From NCBI RefSeq assembly GCF_030253575.1, contig NC_080568.1, positions 33,599,501 through 33,663,500 of the forward strand: DNA of 64,000 nucleotides, given 5' to 3'. Made by a program: the position numbers and the translations under genes. The notes beneath the pieces are model-generated. The model was not told where the DNA came from and searched no databases. It saw only the letters and a list, made by a program, of their open reading frames with translations. This document shows, piece after piece, positions 37,801 to 49,379 of this stretch. This DNA comes from Rhododendron vialii (lineage: Eukaryota > Streptophyta > Magnoliopsida > Ericales > Ericaceae). Positions within the stretch are counted from its first letter, which is position 1; each line of letters begins with the position of its first letter.

Positions 37801-40800
37801 GGATTCAATATTATTGCTTCATCAGTCGCAACTCCCTCAAAGGTGCAATACATTTGAATGACTTGTATTATAGGATTAAAAAAAACTCACTAATCCCAAT
37901 CTCTACGAGAAGCATAATTCTGAAAGTGATGAGTGGTGACAAGAGTATCCACGAAGTATTATTACTTGGCCAAAACAAGTTGACGCATTTGACTTTGGTA
38001 GTGACACTTACCTTGAAGGGCAAAACTGCACATCTTCAACAGTGTCCTCATGACCTTGATAGGTACCTCGTGGTCCAATAGTAGGACTGTCTACGGGTTT
38101 ATCATTGGACCCGCCAACCTTAGATGCATTTTTTAGGCTGGAACCACCAGATCCAGGAGACTTTGCAGGCCCTGGATCTACAGCTAAAGAGGAGATGTGA
38201 TCATGAATGCTCCATAAAACCACTAATTTATCTTTCCCTGCCATGTTTTAAAGGAAAAAATGACAAAAAAAACTGTTCACAAATATGTCTAAAGGATACA
38301 TTCCACATAAGTCCATAATAAGAAGAAAATCAGTTTATATCATAAAAAATAAGGCTTATAAAAGTTGCAACACAGAGTTTTCTTTCTTTGTTTAACCCAT
38401 GATTAGAGCATCATACTTCTCCTCCTCAATCATTGACAATCTAGATAAAAGGAAGCTGTGATATCACCCTTCAAAGCAAAAACAATTCGGGGCAAAGACA
38501 ACTACGATGACCTTGTTTTTACATTATTTTTGGCCATCTGCAGTGAATTCCAATGATGATAGGAGCAACAACTTACAAACAAGTTTGAAGGTGCTCTAAA
38601 GATGAGAACTGCCCAATGCAGTAAGACAAAGATACATAATTCCCTTTCACCAATTTGCATATCTTAGGCCACATTTTCTTTTTGAATAACATGGCATACA
38701 GGACCACAGGAATTCATTATCTCACATCAGCAACAAAATTAGCAGGATGATGTTAAACTATCAAACCATGACAACAGTACAAAAAAAAAAATTAAATAAA
38801 TTCACAATCGTTCATACAGGAGAATAAACACGTCAATTGCAACCAGGGTTTAACTTGTAACACTAAAAAGTAAAAACTATGATGGAAGAAAAAGTCTGTT
38901 ACCATCAGAAAGCCACTTGGTTAAAGAATTATTAATATTATTATTACATAGACTCAAATTTGAGTTTGAGGCCCGGTACAGTCCATGAACTGGATCGATG
39001 AAACTGTCTGGACGGTTCAGATTCACTTTAAAAGGGAAATCTGGACGGTCCAGACAGTTTCAAGGATCCAGTGTCATGGATCCTATCATTTTTGTTTGAG
39101 TTTAAAGCTTGAACAAGTGTTATGGGCATATGGCATAAAAGGAACGTGGAATCCCATACTCCATAATCCATATGGTACAACAATCAAAGATAAACTTCAA
39201 CCTCCAGATAGCACAAGAGGTTCTGTGGGGCACATAGCAAGAGCAAATTCTGCATTGTCCTGATGCCCCGTCAGTATCTGCAAGACGGCATGCACGAAAA
39301 TGAACTATCAGACATCCTATATAAAGAAGGAAGCTTAGGAAAACTGCAAAGGTGCAAAGAAATGTAAATCTTGTCATAATTATGTTTCACTGTCTTAGGT
39401 TCCAATGTCACATGTTACAGCTCACATCGAAGCACATTTATGTACGAGTGGACTTTACTGTTCAGTGCTCAAAGTACATCTAATTAAGCAGCAAGTTATA
39501 AATTAGAAGTACGTCAAAGGATATGAAATGTATTAGAAAAGACACTACCAAAAGTGAAAACAATAGTTAAAAAAGGGCAACAGAAGATGATAAACCTAAA
39601 AACAAACCAGGTCTGGACGAGAATCTTGAGCTCCCAACACAGCATGCCGATTAGGTTGGGCCTCAACATCCCAAATGAGTACCTAGTTGAAAAGGCGAAG
39701 AGCCTGAATAAAAAACCAAGACACTGCCTAAAATTTGAAAACCCATGACCAGCAAAACATCCAAATGTGATTTTGAATAAAAAAGTAAAAAAAAAAAATT
39801 CAAAAGAAACATTGTATACATCTGGACTATCGGTATGAGTAGCCACTATCTTGCTATTCTGTGGTAGTTCCCGGATTCGATTTACCTGCAATACCATTGA
39901 AGAAATTCCTAATAAGAATTCCAAGTAGCTAATGGAAGGGAAGTTCCAATTGTTAACAGACCATTTCATGTTTCAGTGAGCAAGTATGGGCAAACATTTT
40001 GGACATGTAAAAATGGCCAGCTCACTGCTCAACAACAGACAAAATAAAAAATAAATGTACCCCAACTCCTATAACAAGGAACAATAAAAATACGCAGAAA
40101 AGCAAATGCACACTGAACATATAGATACCTCTCCAGGATGTATAATTGTCTTGAACTTCTTTACAAAAGGAGAGCGTGCCTCTTCATTGAACTGAAAGAC
40201 CAGGCAGCCAAAACACAACATAAAATTAGTTGACGGAGGGATAAGTATGAGGGGGTGATGCTAAAAACATAAAATCACCTGTGATATATGTTCTGCAGCA
40301 GCAACCCTAGGCTTAACAATTTCACAATTTGCTATGACAAGTGTGTTTGGGACACTGCCATCAGTCTATAGAAGAAAACCAGTAAGAAAAAAGCAATAGG
40401 ATGGTCATCACTATTATAGGTATACAAACAAAGCAACTAAATTAAGCAAAAAAGATTAACATTATAATCCATAGCCAGCCCATAATTCCCTCCTTCACTA
40501 GCTACCAATTACCTTAATTCTCCAAATAAGGTGAAAGTGCAATAAAAAACAATCTTAAACCTTAACAGGTAAAAATGTAACAAACAACGTATTATTTGCC
40601 AGTTGACTAACAACTTCCAATATAAAAGTTGTTCGTTGTATTATTTGAATTATTGAACTACGAGCTGTTTTAGTTGTAGTCGGCCAATATTAAGTCTTGT
40701 TGCTATCATCCCCGGTGGCCCGATTCATGCCATGGAAAAAGCCTTGCTTACATCTTGCCCACTCCAACCCTTACCTAGGCTAGAGAGAGTCCCCTGTACT

Positions 40801-41952
40801 GGATTGCCCTTTTTCCAAACTACACAAGACCAGTATATGCGATATTGTTGTTTATAAGAACAATCGGGTGAGGGGTAGACCTGAGTTGATATGGGGCGTT
40901 GGGTATGAGTTTACTAAAGTTACCAGAAAATATTAACTTTGACATAGCAGGATACTCAAGTAGCAGAACCCAAATGATTGAAAAAAAAGACAAGATCTGT
41001 AATGGTCCAACAAATCACGTAAATCTCAATGCTTGTATGTACATATCACAAAACAGAAAAATGGGTAAGCAAGTGGGCTTTGTAAGAGATTTTGACCACA
41101 GAATATTGTTGATACAACAGGTGGCATCACCAGCTTGAAGATAATGCACAAAGAACAAGCAAGGATATCTGAATATGTCAAGACTCAAGACCATCTCCTA
41201 CACAATCAATCCACTGTCACCATTATGCTGATCCAATGTGCCATCAAACACAGAAGATGCATTTTAGTTCAAGCTAGTATCTGACTCAACCTTACTATAC
41301 ACTATCCATGTTAAAAATCCAGCTTATGTTACGTTTCAGAATTTTCCTTGTTCTTTTATACTGAAAGCCATACATTATCAATGCTATCGAATAACTCAAC
41401 ATCTAATTTTCCAGGGAGTAAAGGAACAAAGCGGGAAAAAATGATGATGGAAAACATGATGATCTTGCCTGTTCCGAGAGGTAGAGACGCTGGCGATTCT
41501 TGTAAGTGGCTTGTTCTAGCTGTGGACCCCATCTGCTAGCACAAAGAAATCAACACGACAGTGAGAATAAAAGCAAACCACAGCCAAACAAATATCACTA
41601 AACTGCATTTTTGCCAGAAGGAGGTAGGGTTTCCGTACGCCTGTTCCCCCCCTCCTTTTCTCATCAAGTAGACGAGGGTTTTGAAATTTACAGAAACCAA
41701 GTACAGTACAGGATCAACTTCAGCTATCTCACTAATAAAAGCACCAAAAACCCTAGAAGCTGAATCTCTCACACACACAGACACACAGTACATATGAACG
41801 TATACAGATAGAAAGAGTGGGGACCGGCAAGAGAGAGAGGGCCAGACGAGGTTGTGATTGGCCAGCCAGTCGTAGAGAACGGGGACGAGAGACTTCCACT
41901 GATTGTAGCGTTCGTCCACCGTAGGCTCCTTCCCCCCTCCTCTCTCCTTCAT
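34859..41952 (-). CDS. FVE: FVE/MSI4 WD40 histone-binding protein
   Basis: Predicted 467-residue protein from fifteen exons: 41952-41825, 41532-41469, 40365-40279, 40191-40129, 39885-39820, 39682-39608, 39277-39202, 38237-38012, 37718-37637, 36594-36521, 36419-36308, 36181-36107, 35635-35556, 35354-35255 and 34954-34859. It has the CAF1C histone-binding helix LVPVLYDWLANHNLVWPSL (about 22-40), then WD40 blades such as NRHAVLGAQDSRPDLILTGHQD, HDADLHCVDWNP and QWSPDKSSVFGSSAEDG, ending RPEEEVLAELDKFKSH. FVE acts with HDA6, LDL and PRC2-type complexes in the nucleus to repress FLC in the autonomous flowering pathway and in cold response; MSI5 is the close alternative. Exon 2 ends in a GC donor (CAG/GCAAGA). 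The basic N-terminal extension of Arabidopsis FVE is absent: the frame has an upstream stop at 41986-41988. Confidence 0.94.
38972..39084. repeat. Foldback element in FVE intron 7
   Basis: GAAACTGTCTGGACGGTTCA near 38999 pairs with GGACGGTCCAGACAGTTTC near 39043-39062. Outer arms around TCCATGAACTGGATC and GATCCAGTGTCATGGATCC extend the fold. It is MITE-like and shares the GGACGGTCC/GGATCC flavour of the element at 15.04 kb. Confidence 0.65.
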
Positions 41953-42155
41953 CTTCTCTCTCCCCTCTCTTCTCTCTCTCTCTCTCTAGAGATCCTCCGC
42001 TGTGTTTTTCGTTTCCCGCCTATTACTTCCACAGATTTTGGTGAACCTGCTCCTGCTGCTGCTGCACTGGCATGTAGACGGTCGGTGTCGGTGTCGGGCC
42101 GGGCCGAGCCGAGTGGGTCGAACCAGCCTATTATGAAAAATGAGCACAGGCCCAA
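41949..42155 (-). other. Possible upstream ORF overlapping the FVE start codon
   Basis: A 68-codon frame begins at 42155 and stops at 41949-41951, so its TGA overlaps the FVE ATG as ATGA. It ends in a basic stretch (GGKRKTQRR followed by Arg/Glu repeats from a GA-rich leader). It would regulate FVE translation only if the transcript starts upstream of 42155, which is not shown. Alternatively it is chance. Confidence 0.35.
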
Positions 42156-42184
42156 CTAAAACGCAAGCCCAGTCGAAAACTGAA

Positions 42185-42381
42185 GGCTTTGTTTGAAACT
42201 TAGGGAAAGTGAGAAAAAAGAAAAGAAAGTTAAAAAAATTTCCACCAATTGTTTGGATTGGAGAGAAAGAGAGAGAAAATAAAAGAATTTAAGTGTTGTG
42301 AATAGTAAAATTTCTCTCCCATTTCCCTCCAATTCCCTCTCATTTTCTTTCCCCCACTTTCCTTAAAAACCAAACAAAGCC
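42185..42381. mobile_element. 197-bp MITE upstream of FVE
   Basis: Terminal arms GGCTTTGTTTGAAACTTAGG and, inverted from the right, GGCTTTGTTTGGTTTTTAAGG continue into GGAAAGTG...GAGAAA-rich sequence. These ends resemble a common plant hAT-like MITE. No target duplication was resolved. A shorter related-looking patch occurs at about 5803-5893 in the FLX-like leader intron. Confidence 0.6.
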
Positions 42382-43061
42382 CAAGTGTCTTTTTCTTTGG
42401 TTGTAGCTCTCCACTTTCTGTTCTGAATAAAGTCAAAAAAAAATTTGAACCGCACTTTCTTATAATTATTACACTTCAAAATTTGTCTATCGGTGCCGAA
42501 ACACATATATTAAAAGTCGAATTTTGGAGTACATTTACGAAAAACTAGAGTGCAGGAATTATATTCCAAAAAAATAGTGACAAGATGGAAACAAACAACT
42601 TGTTATTGCAATTTTGTATTCCCAAAAATTGTTTTTGCTGAAAAAGAGAATATATGAAAACAACGAGCACTTTCATCTTTTAAACCTGTTTCTTAAAATA
42701 TATTTTAGTGGTTTTTTCTTAATTGACAAATAAAATTTTATTGCAACTTGATACGAGTACATTTAAAAAGGGATAAAAAAAGCATCATAACCAGATGAAT
42801 GCATACCAACAAAGTTGACACCCAAAACATGGCACAGATTAGCTTGAGCTTAAATCAAAACCTAGAGAACAAACATCCAATACAAAACATTGGCTGAGAA
42901 CAAAAATATAGCGGAATAAAAAAAAGCCCCCAACAGACCCGGAATTACAACGTGAGACTCTCTTTGATGCTACGAATACCATCCAAATTCCAAACTGTGC
43001 TTGAAGTCCTAAACCGTGTATGTGTTGTGATTGGATCCGGTCAATTTGGCTACCGATTAGT
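42382..43061. other. AT-rich spacer, no gene
   Basis: Nothing coding. About 42722-42955 has the look of the antisense 3' end of a retroposed sequence (AATTTTATTGC followed by A-rich coding-poor sequence), but no boundaries were found. Confidence 0.4.
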
Positions 43062-43221
43062 TCGGTCCATTTGGTGCATTCGGGTCGTCGAAAAGTATTT
43101 TGAACGGTCTAAATTTAAAGAGGGTATTTTTTAAATTTTTTCCCACTAAAACACCCATTTGAATCTGGGCCGTTCAAAACACATTTGAACGGTATGAATG
43201 CATCAAACGAACCAAACTGGG
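43062..43221. repeat. Imperfect foldback element
   Basis: CGGTCCATTTGGTGCATTC (43063) pairs with GAATGCATCAAACGAACC near 43195. Inner arms AAGTATTTTGAACGG and CCGTTCAAAACACA match, with several mismatches. MITE-like, boundaries approximate. Confidence 0.5.
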
Positions 43222-43599
43222 TGTTAGAACATGGCTTTGGTTCAAAATGGCATTCAAACCTTAATGAGCTCCGCCACCTCCCCTGCCTCCGTAGAACTCA
43301 TAGGGCATACCCCAAATACAATGCCACATTCACTTATACATAATGCATTTTTCCAAATAACAATTCACAAATTACTTGTCAAAGCTAAGATACTCGTCGT
43401 TTTTGTACGTTATTCATTTTTTTTGGCATAATAGTATTTTATTAGGATATAAAAGCACATTATTTCTCATCCTAAAATCGAGATGATTGGATTTGTGCCA
43501 ATGAAACCATAAAATTTCATACACAAATAAGTAATTTTTTCCACCAATCACAAAGCAAGAAAACGTGCAGAGCACCCTACTAAGGCGCCCTTCAAACTT

Positions 43600-44035
43600 T
43601 ATATTTTAAAATTAATTCAAAAATCAAGAATCAGATGAAGGTGGATAGCATAAATATCGTCACCCAGAACTAAGAAACAAACACTTCTTTCGGTGACAAC
43701 TTGATAAATTGTCACTATATATCACTTTTATTTACAACTTTGATGTCGCCATAACGAATTTGTCACAAAAAGCCATTTTTCTTGTAGTGAAAAAACGTTG
43801 GCATAAGATGTCATGATGACATTGTTGTAATGGGACAGCCGGCTACATCAACAGTGCAACCTTTAAGCGCCGGCAAAAGTGAGTTTTCAAAAGCACCGGC
43901 AAAAGTTCTATCCCGGCATTTTTTAAGCGCCAGGAACCTCAGGCGACGGCCACAATACGTGATAAAAAATACCGTTGAACTTAAGGCGGTGTTTAACGGG
44001 TCTTTAAAGGCGTTTTTCAAGCGCCGGTAAACATA
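43600..44035. mobile_element. CACTA-type transposon terminus and subterminal repeats
   Basis: On the minus strand CACTACAAGAAAAATGGC starts at 43789, the canonical CACTA terminal repeat, running towards lower coordinates. To its right, 43860-44030 has repeated AAGCGCCGG(C/T)AAA motifs like CACTA subterminal repeats of a second copy. No transposase and no matching opposite terminus were found, so only remnants are present. Confidence 0.6.
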
Positions 44036-45216
44036 ATAGTCCTCGTAGAGGACATTGTTGTTCCTTCCACGAACTTGTATTTTCTACTTTGTTGATGTAC
44101 TTGAACTTGTATTTTTCTACTTGTTTGATGTACTTCTATATTTTATCAAAATTCGTACTTTGACCTACTTTTATATTTTATCAAAATTCCTACTTTGCCC
44201 TTAGCAACTCATCCGTACTTTTTGCTCTTCCATATGCACAGCTACTTCTCGATAAAAAAATATTCACGGTTACTTTTTGCTTCTTTCTTTTATTTAATAA
44301 TTGAGGTGTCCTGGTTCGTAGTAGGTACAAATTGCAACCCTCCTTTATTTACAAAAAATAAATATGTAGAATTATGCAAAGTATAATATCTAGTTAATGG
44401 CTATGTAACAATCGATGACTCATTGTCTGATTGGTACCACGTGTAGCAACAACTCTAATACTCTATATATTTATAAATAGGGAGTATTATGCAAGTTGCA
44501 CGCTGATATTATCGATATCGTGCAGTATGGTGGTCTCCACACAAAATACTTGTGTGGATACTGTCGATATTTTTAAAGCGATCACAGAGAGTGACATTGT
44601 GTAATCAAATTCATGGTTATTTTGGGCTCAAGAATCCCTCTCTCACGATAACGTTCCTACGACTCGAACCCATTACTTCCTGGCTTTAATACCACTTGTT
44701 GGATCGCTTTCTACCATCTCTTCTAAAACCAATTGGTATTAGGAAGAGTTTCAATTAAGTCTTTTATGGCATTCGACATGGCACCCACGAGTATGTTTTT
44801 AAAGGGACCACATGGAGTGGTATCGTGTAATCAAATCCATTGGGGCACTTCTGACCCAACAGATACTTGTGTCTATGAAATAAAAATATAATGTCAAAAT
44901 GCGGTGTCACTCGGTTAATTTTCAATTTACAAAAGGTGCGTCATATGCTTTTACAAAAGCTGGTTTTCCTCCCGTGTGAGTGCCCACCACCACCATTTGA
45001 TGCATTGATGTATTCTGCTTTAATTATGTTATAGTTTGGACAAATAGTCTATTTTCCTTTGGCTTTTATGTACATTACTATATATCACGACTGACGAAAA
45101 ATACTCTGTCTCACAACATCAAAAGATTAAGAAACGGTAAATGATTTGGTAGATCGAGGTAAGTTGGCCACAGCTTTCAAGTAGAAAAAAGAGAAGGTAG
45201 ACTGTTAATTTCCTTT
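44036..45216. other. Repetitive spacer at the start of the NLR flank region
   Basis: About 44310-44500 (GTAGGTACAAATTGCAACCCTCC..., GACTCATTGTCTGATTGGTACC) recurs at about 48835 and 62770-63175. About 44640-44720 carries TAATACCACTTGTTGG, the inverse of a Met-tRNA primer-binding site beside an LTR-like end, probably a retroelement relic on the minus strand. No gene seen. Confidence 0.5.
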
Positions 45217-45993
45217 GGGCCCCGTTCAGTTGTCAGGAATGTTACACAAGAAAGTTATTCTCAGGAAAAGTCAAGTAAAGTGAAGTAAAGGAAAAAGAAA
45301 TCTATTTTCCTGTGAGTGTTCATTTGACAAAATTTTTTTGCAGGAAAACTAAAGTTTAGTGGTTCACTTGTCAGAAAAAGACACTTATGAAAAACTTCTT
45401 TATTTTCCATGGCAAAAAGTAACTTTGAGAGCTAACACATACCAAAAAATGTATTTTATCTAATACAAAGCATTAACATGAAGCTTAAAAAATAAGTAGA
45501 TGATAACTAAATAAACAAATGTTAAATAACTATGCTTGATTAGTTGTCGATACAAAAACTCATTGATTAGCTGATGATTAGTAAGTACAAAACAAAACTG
45601 AAGACTAATGACAAGATAAATAAATACTTTAAAAAAAAATCAATTACTAACTTTTTTCTACAACAATTATCTTAGAAAGCATTACAGTAGTCGAAATTAT
45701 TGTTGCTCACGTAAATGTCAAAGTGTATTTCTAATAACCTAATTCGTATTTTTTTGGTATTGACGTCATTCATTTTTTTTCTTACCCTCCAATTATTTTG
45801 GCCCCACAATGGAGAAAACTTTCCCGCAAAATCCTATGCTTTTGGTCGGATCACTTTTGCAAGAAAGTAAATCTTGCAAGAAAATTTAAGAACATTTTTC
45901 TCACTACTTTTCTGGCAACTAAACACTATAAAAGTTAAGAGAAAGTTGATTTCCTCATCTTTTCCTGTACTTTCTTGACAACTGAACAGAGCT
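45217..45993. mobile_element. Non-autonomous DNA element with CCGTTCAGTTGTCA ends
   Basis: The left end GGGCCCCGTTCAGTTGTCAGGAA and the right end, inverted, CTCTGTTCAGTTGTCAAGAAAG share a terminal repeat of roughly 18 bp. Subterminal regions are AAAG/GGAAAA-rich in both halves. About 777 bp, no open frame of note. hAT-like by its ends, but no target duplication was matched. Confidence 0.55.
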
Positions 45994-46429
45994 TGGAGCT
46001 CACATTCAGCTAGCCTACCTGGAGTACTTTTGCTTAATTAATTTGTATATACGCTTCTACAAAGCTGGTTTGGTTTTCTTCCCCCCTGTGAGACCCCACC
46101 ACCACCATTTGATGCATTGCTCCATATATAGTCTATCGATTTGGCTTTTATTTATTGTTTGGAGCTGTGCTAATTGGCTATTTGCTTTGGCTTTTATGCG
46201 TTTTATATCACACAGCACTGAAAAGATTAAATTTTTAAAAAAAAAGACAAATAATTGTGTAATGGTTAGTAGGTCACAGCTAAAAAAGAGAGGAAGATAT
46301 GTCTATGGGGTTACTTTCATCCTAAACTTACCAATAAACAAAACTCCATTTTGTGACTTTGAATAGACTTCTTTCTATGATCAATCAAGCATAGCATGGC
46401 TCAATACGAAATATTATTCAGCCTTAACT

Positions 46430-46665
46430 TTCCAATAAACAAAAAAGCCATGTTAGATCTCTGTAACATGAATCCTAATAGGCTTAATAAGTAAATCTCT
46501 GACACCCGCAAGTAAAGTAGCACTCCCCAGTATTTGGTATGTGGATGTAGTATTTGAATCGGAACACAAAATCAACAAAACTCTGCAGTATTCGGTAGGT
46601 AGTTGTATTAATTTGAGTGAGAAGCCAGAATATTAGCCTGTGTTGAGGATTTTATATATATATAT
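46430..46665. repeat. Diverged copy of the NLR upstream block
   Basis: ATGTTAGATCTCTGTAACATGAATCCTAATA...CCGCAAGTAAAGTAGCA...AGTATTTGGTATG aligns with 50702-50905 (CTGTTAGATCTCTACAACATGAATCCTAATA...AGTATTTGGTACG) in the same orientation. It may be part of a duplicated NLR promoter-side segment; no NLR coding sequence follows it here. Confidence 0.65.
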
Positions 46666-46681
46666 ACACACAAATTATCAA

Positions 46682-47010
46682 GTGAGGGATCCCTCACTTT
46701 GTTAAAATGCAGGACTTTCATTTCCCGATCAAATTTTGAAAATCCGAACCGTTCAATGTGTGCAGAACGTGATTTTAAGGGTCCCCGCGAGAAATCAATG
46801 AAAAAAATGACCGGGAAGGGCTTCATCCGAGCAGTTTTTTTTAACCGTTCAATGAAAACTGCTCGAATGAAGCCCTTCCCGGTCATTTTTTTTGCTGATT
46901 TCTTGCGGGGACCCTTAAAATCACGTTGTGATCACTTTGAGCGGCTCGGATCATCAAAATTCAATCGGGAAGGGGAGTCCCGCATTTTAAAAAAATGCGG
47001 GATCCCTCAC
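46682..47010. mobile_element. 329-bp foldback element
   Basis: The ends are GTGAGGGATCCC on both sides. The arms converge through CGTGATTTTAAGGGTCCCCGC and ATGACCGGGAAGGGCTTCAT on a short loop near 46842-46855. The inner arms are almost identical. Transcription across it would give a long double-stranded RNA. It adjoins an (AT)n tract at 47031-47053, and no clean target duplication was found. Confidence 0.75.
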
Positions 47011-47030
47011 CGGAACCTGACTGATATACT

Positions 47031-47053
47031 ATATATATATATATATATATATA
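47031..47053. repeat. (AT)n microsatellite
   Basis: Uninterrupted AT repeat followed by (TTTA)n to about 47070. Confidence 0.9.
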
Positions 47054-47446
47054 TTTATTTATTTATTTATCCACTCTTTTAAATATTTCGATTATGAATT
47101 GTTTGTTACTTGGTTGGCACTTGGCAGCAGCAAAATTACTTCCCACATGGTTTATACAAATTATACTAATGGAGAATTATGCGGAGTTAAAAATTATGTA
47201 ACTTGTATAAACTTTTTCCCTCTTGACTGCTGAACGAGCTAATCAACATAAAATTAACACGTGACCAAGAATAAATTGAAACCACATGCCATATGCCTAC
47301 AAATTAAGGAATACAGTAAAAGATTCTGAGCTATCATCCTGTGCAAGAATGGTATTGCTTTTAAAATAAAATGGTAATGTGGACTTAAATTGCAATTTGT
47401 CAACTATTCAAGAAGTTTTCAAATTGCAGTTGGTCATTATTTATTC

Positions 47447-48030
47447 CTTTCTTCTTCTTTTTTTTGCAAAACGATAACAAGTGATATTATAGATCCAAGA
47501 AATAGGAGGGGACTCAGTCTAAAAACTACACCTAACTCCAATGAGACCCATCGTTCCAAATAGATGGAGCATTGCAACAAACAACCAAAAACATCAAACA
47601 CAGGGGTGATTGGAAGCCCCACAAATAGGGAGAAAGGCCAGACAGGGGACGCCAAAAAAGAGAACCAAAAAAAAAAAAAAGAGAAGAAAAACTAGTAACA
47701 GAATTGGACGGAGTCCTTCGTATCGGAGCAGACATCATCCACTAACCTAGATCTTCCACTCCGACAGGGGGAGGACGCCTCCGGCGACCATGATCTGCAA
47801 GGGATTACATCCAAAAGCCATCAGACTACATGGCAGAAGAGGGGCGACGGATGGTGATTTGGGGAGGAGGAGGATGGAAATGAAGGAGGAAGGAGAGAAC
47901 ATCTGAAATCTAGGTTCGAGAGATGAAAAAACCCGACGAGGGAGAGAAATCCCTCCCCTCCCGTCACCCATTGGGGCAGAAAACCATTGAGGGAGGGGAA
48001 GGAGGGAAATGGGTGCGGCAACTTCTTTAG
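47447..48030 (-). mobile_element. Retroposon with 15-bp target-site duplication
   Basis: A 584-bp unit is flanked by a perfect 15-bp direct repeat GGTCATTATTTATTC (47432-47446 and 48031-48045). Read on the minus strand, the 5' end is GC-rich (CTAAAGAAGTTGCCGC...) and the 3' end is A-rich (GCAAAAAAAAGAAGAAG) next to the duplication: the signature of LINE-mediated insertion. No tRNA-like promoter, and no open frame matches a known protein. It may be a processed copy of an unknown transcript, a SINE, or an internally deleted LINE. Confidence 0.8.
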
Positions 48031-48045
48031 GGTCATTATTTATTC

Positions 48046-49276
48046 ATTATGGTACTAATGTGGACTTGAATGGAACAATAGCGACAGCCTTCAAAGGATA
48101 ATTTTTTCTAAACTCCAATTATTGTGTGTGATTTTTCTTCCTTTCTTATTTTGCCAAGTAACATTAGTCGACAGCTTGCCTTGAAGAATTAATCGTTTAT
48201 CTTGGAAAACATACCCAGATTGCTCAACCTCAAGGATTGGCATAGTGGTCCAGATCTGGTATGTAGTTAGGAATTTGCTCTCTCTTAAGATTTGAGGCAG
48301 TACATAAGGAGTTTTGTGTTGGCTTGAATTGATGCCCCTGCTAGTGGACGACGAGATTGGTCTTCTAAAATTAATCTAGGTGCACGCAAGCTGGACTGGA
48401 GTTACCAAAAATTAGGCCAATTATATCTGGGAATTCGGGAAATTAGCTAGAAAAGTCAATCTTCTGCCATTGGCTTCAAAAATCAACCGACCTTGAATAA
48501 TTAATCAGTATATTACGAACATGTGTATTATTAAATAAATAGAATAGGGGGAATTACATAATCAAACTGCAAGTCTTTGTTTACCTATAAGTCTTATATT
48601 AATTTGCTCCTTCACCCAAAATCTGTTTGACTACCTAATCTGCTTTATTACTCTAATTGCAAATAACACTAGTCGATATTAAGCATGCCTAGAATAATTA
48701 ATCATTATCTTGATTAATTAGTAGCCTATGCAACTATGCAAGTTGCAACCCCTCTTAATTTTTAAGTTGGCAGAATATTTTTGTTGATTCCAACTACAAG
48801 TAGAGTGGCCTGCCTTTAAGAACTTATTGTCCTGATTGGCAGTAGGTACAAACTGCAACCCTACTTTATTTACAATTAAATATGTAGAATTGTGCTGTTC
48901 AATTGCGATTTATGAAGTCATCCTGTGATTTGGTGATGAAATCGATAACGAAGTTGAGCGATCAGAAAAATTTGGAAGAAAATTCGAGCATTGACATAGT
49001 TTTGTAGTACAACTAAACCGTTTTTCAACCCAGATAAAATGTTGCTTTCTGTGGTCTTAACTCTTGTGAAGTACTCGCCCATATCAGCATTCCCCATAAA
49101 AATGAGATTAAAAATAAAAATAACTCAAAACTCATTTATTCAATGCCGGGACAACTAAATCTATATTCAAAGTTGCAGAAACATACTTTAAATTTAGACT
49201 AGTGTAGTTTTATAACCTTATGAAATATAGATCAAAAGCGGAGAGTAAAATTCCATCTCATTGTGAGAGCTTTAGG
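48046..49276. repeat. Segment duplicated at the end of the window (copy 1)
   Basis: From about 48536 (AGAATAGGGGGAATTACATAATCAAAC...) to 49276 this parallels 62404-64000 in the same order. The best-conserved part is 48918-49276 against 63628-64000 (TTTGGTGATGAAAT...GGAAGAAAATTCG...GAGTAAAATTCCATCTCATTG). It is non-coding. Copies are diverged and carry different insertions. Confidence 0.75.
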
Positions 49277-49379
49277 CTGCATGCTGTTGGTTATAGATCT
49301 GTGCCTGCAGGTATTGGTTGAAATCAGCCGTGGTTTTTGCATTGCGAAGTCTGTTTATTTGATTTTATGAATAAAACTC

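Noticed and set aside
44640..44720. Possible tRNA gene (GACTCGAACCC near a TAATACCA string)
   Set aside because: No cloverleaf can be drawn on either strand; it fits a retroelement primer-binding region better.
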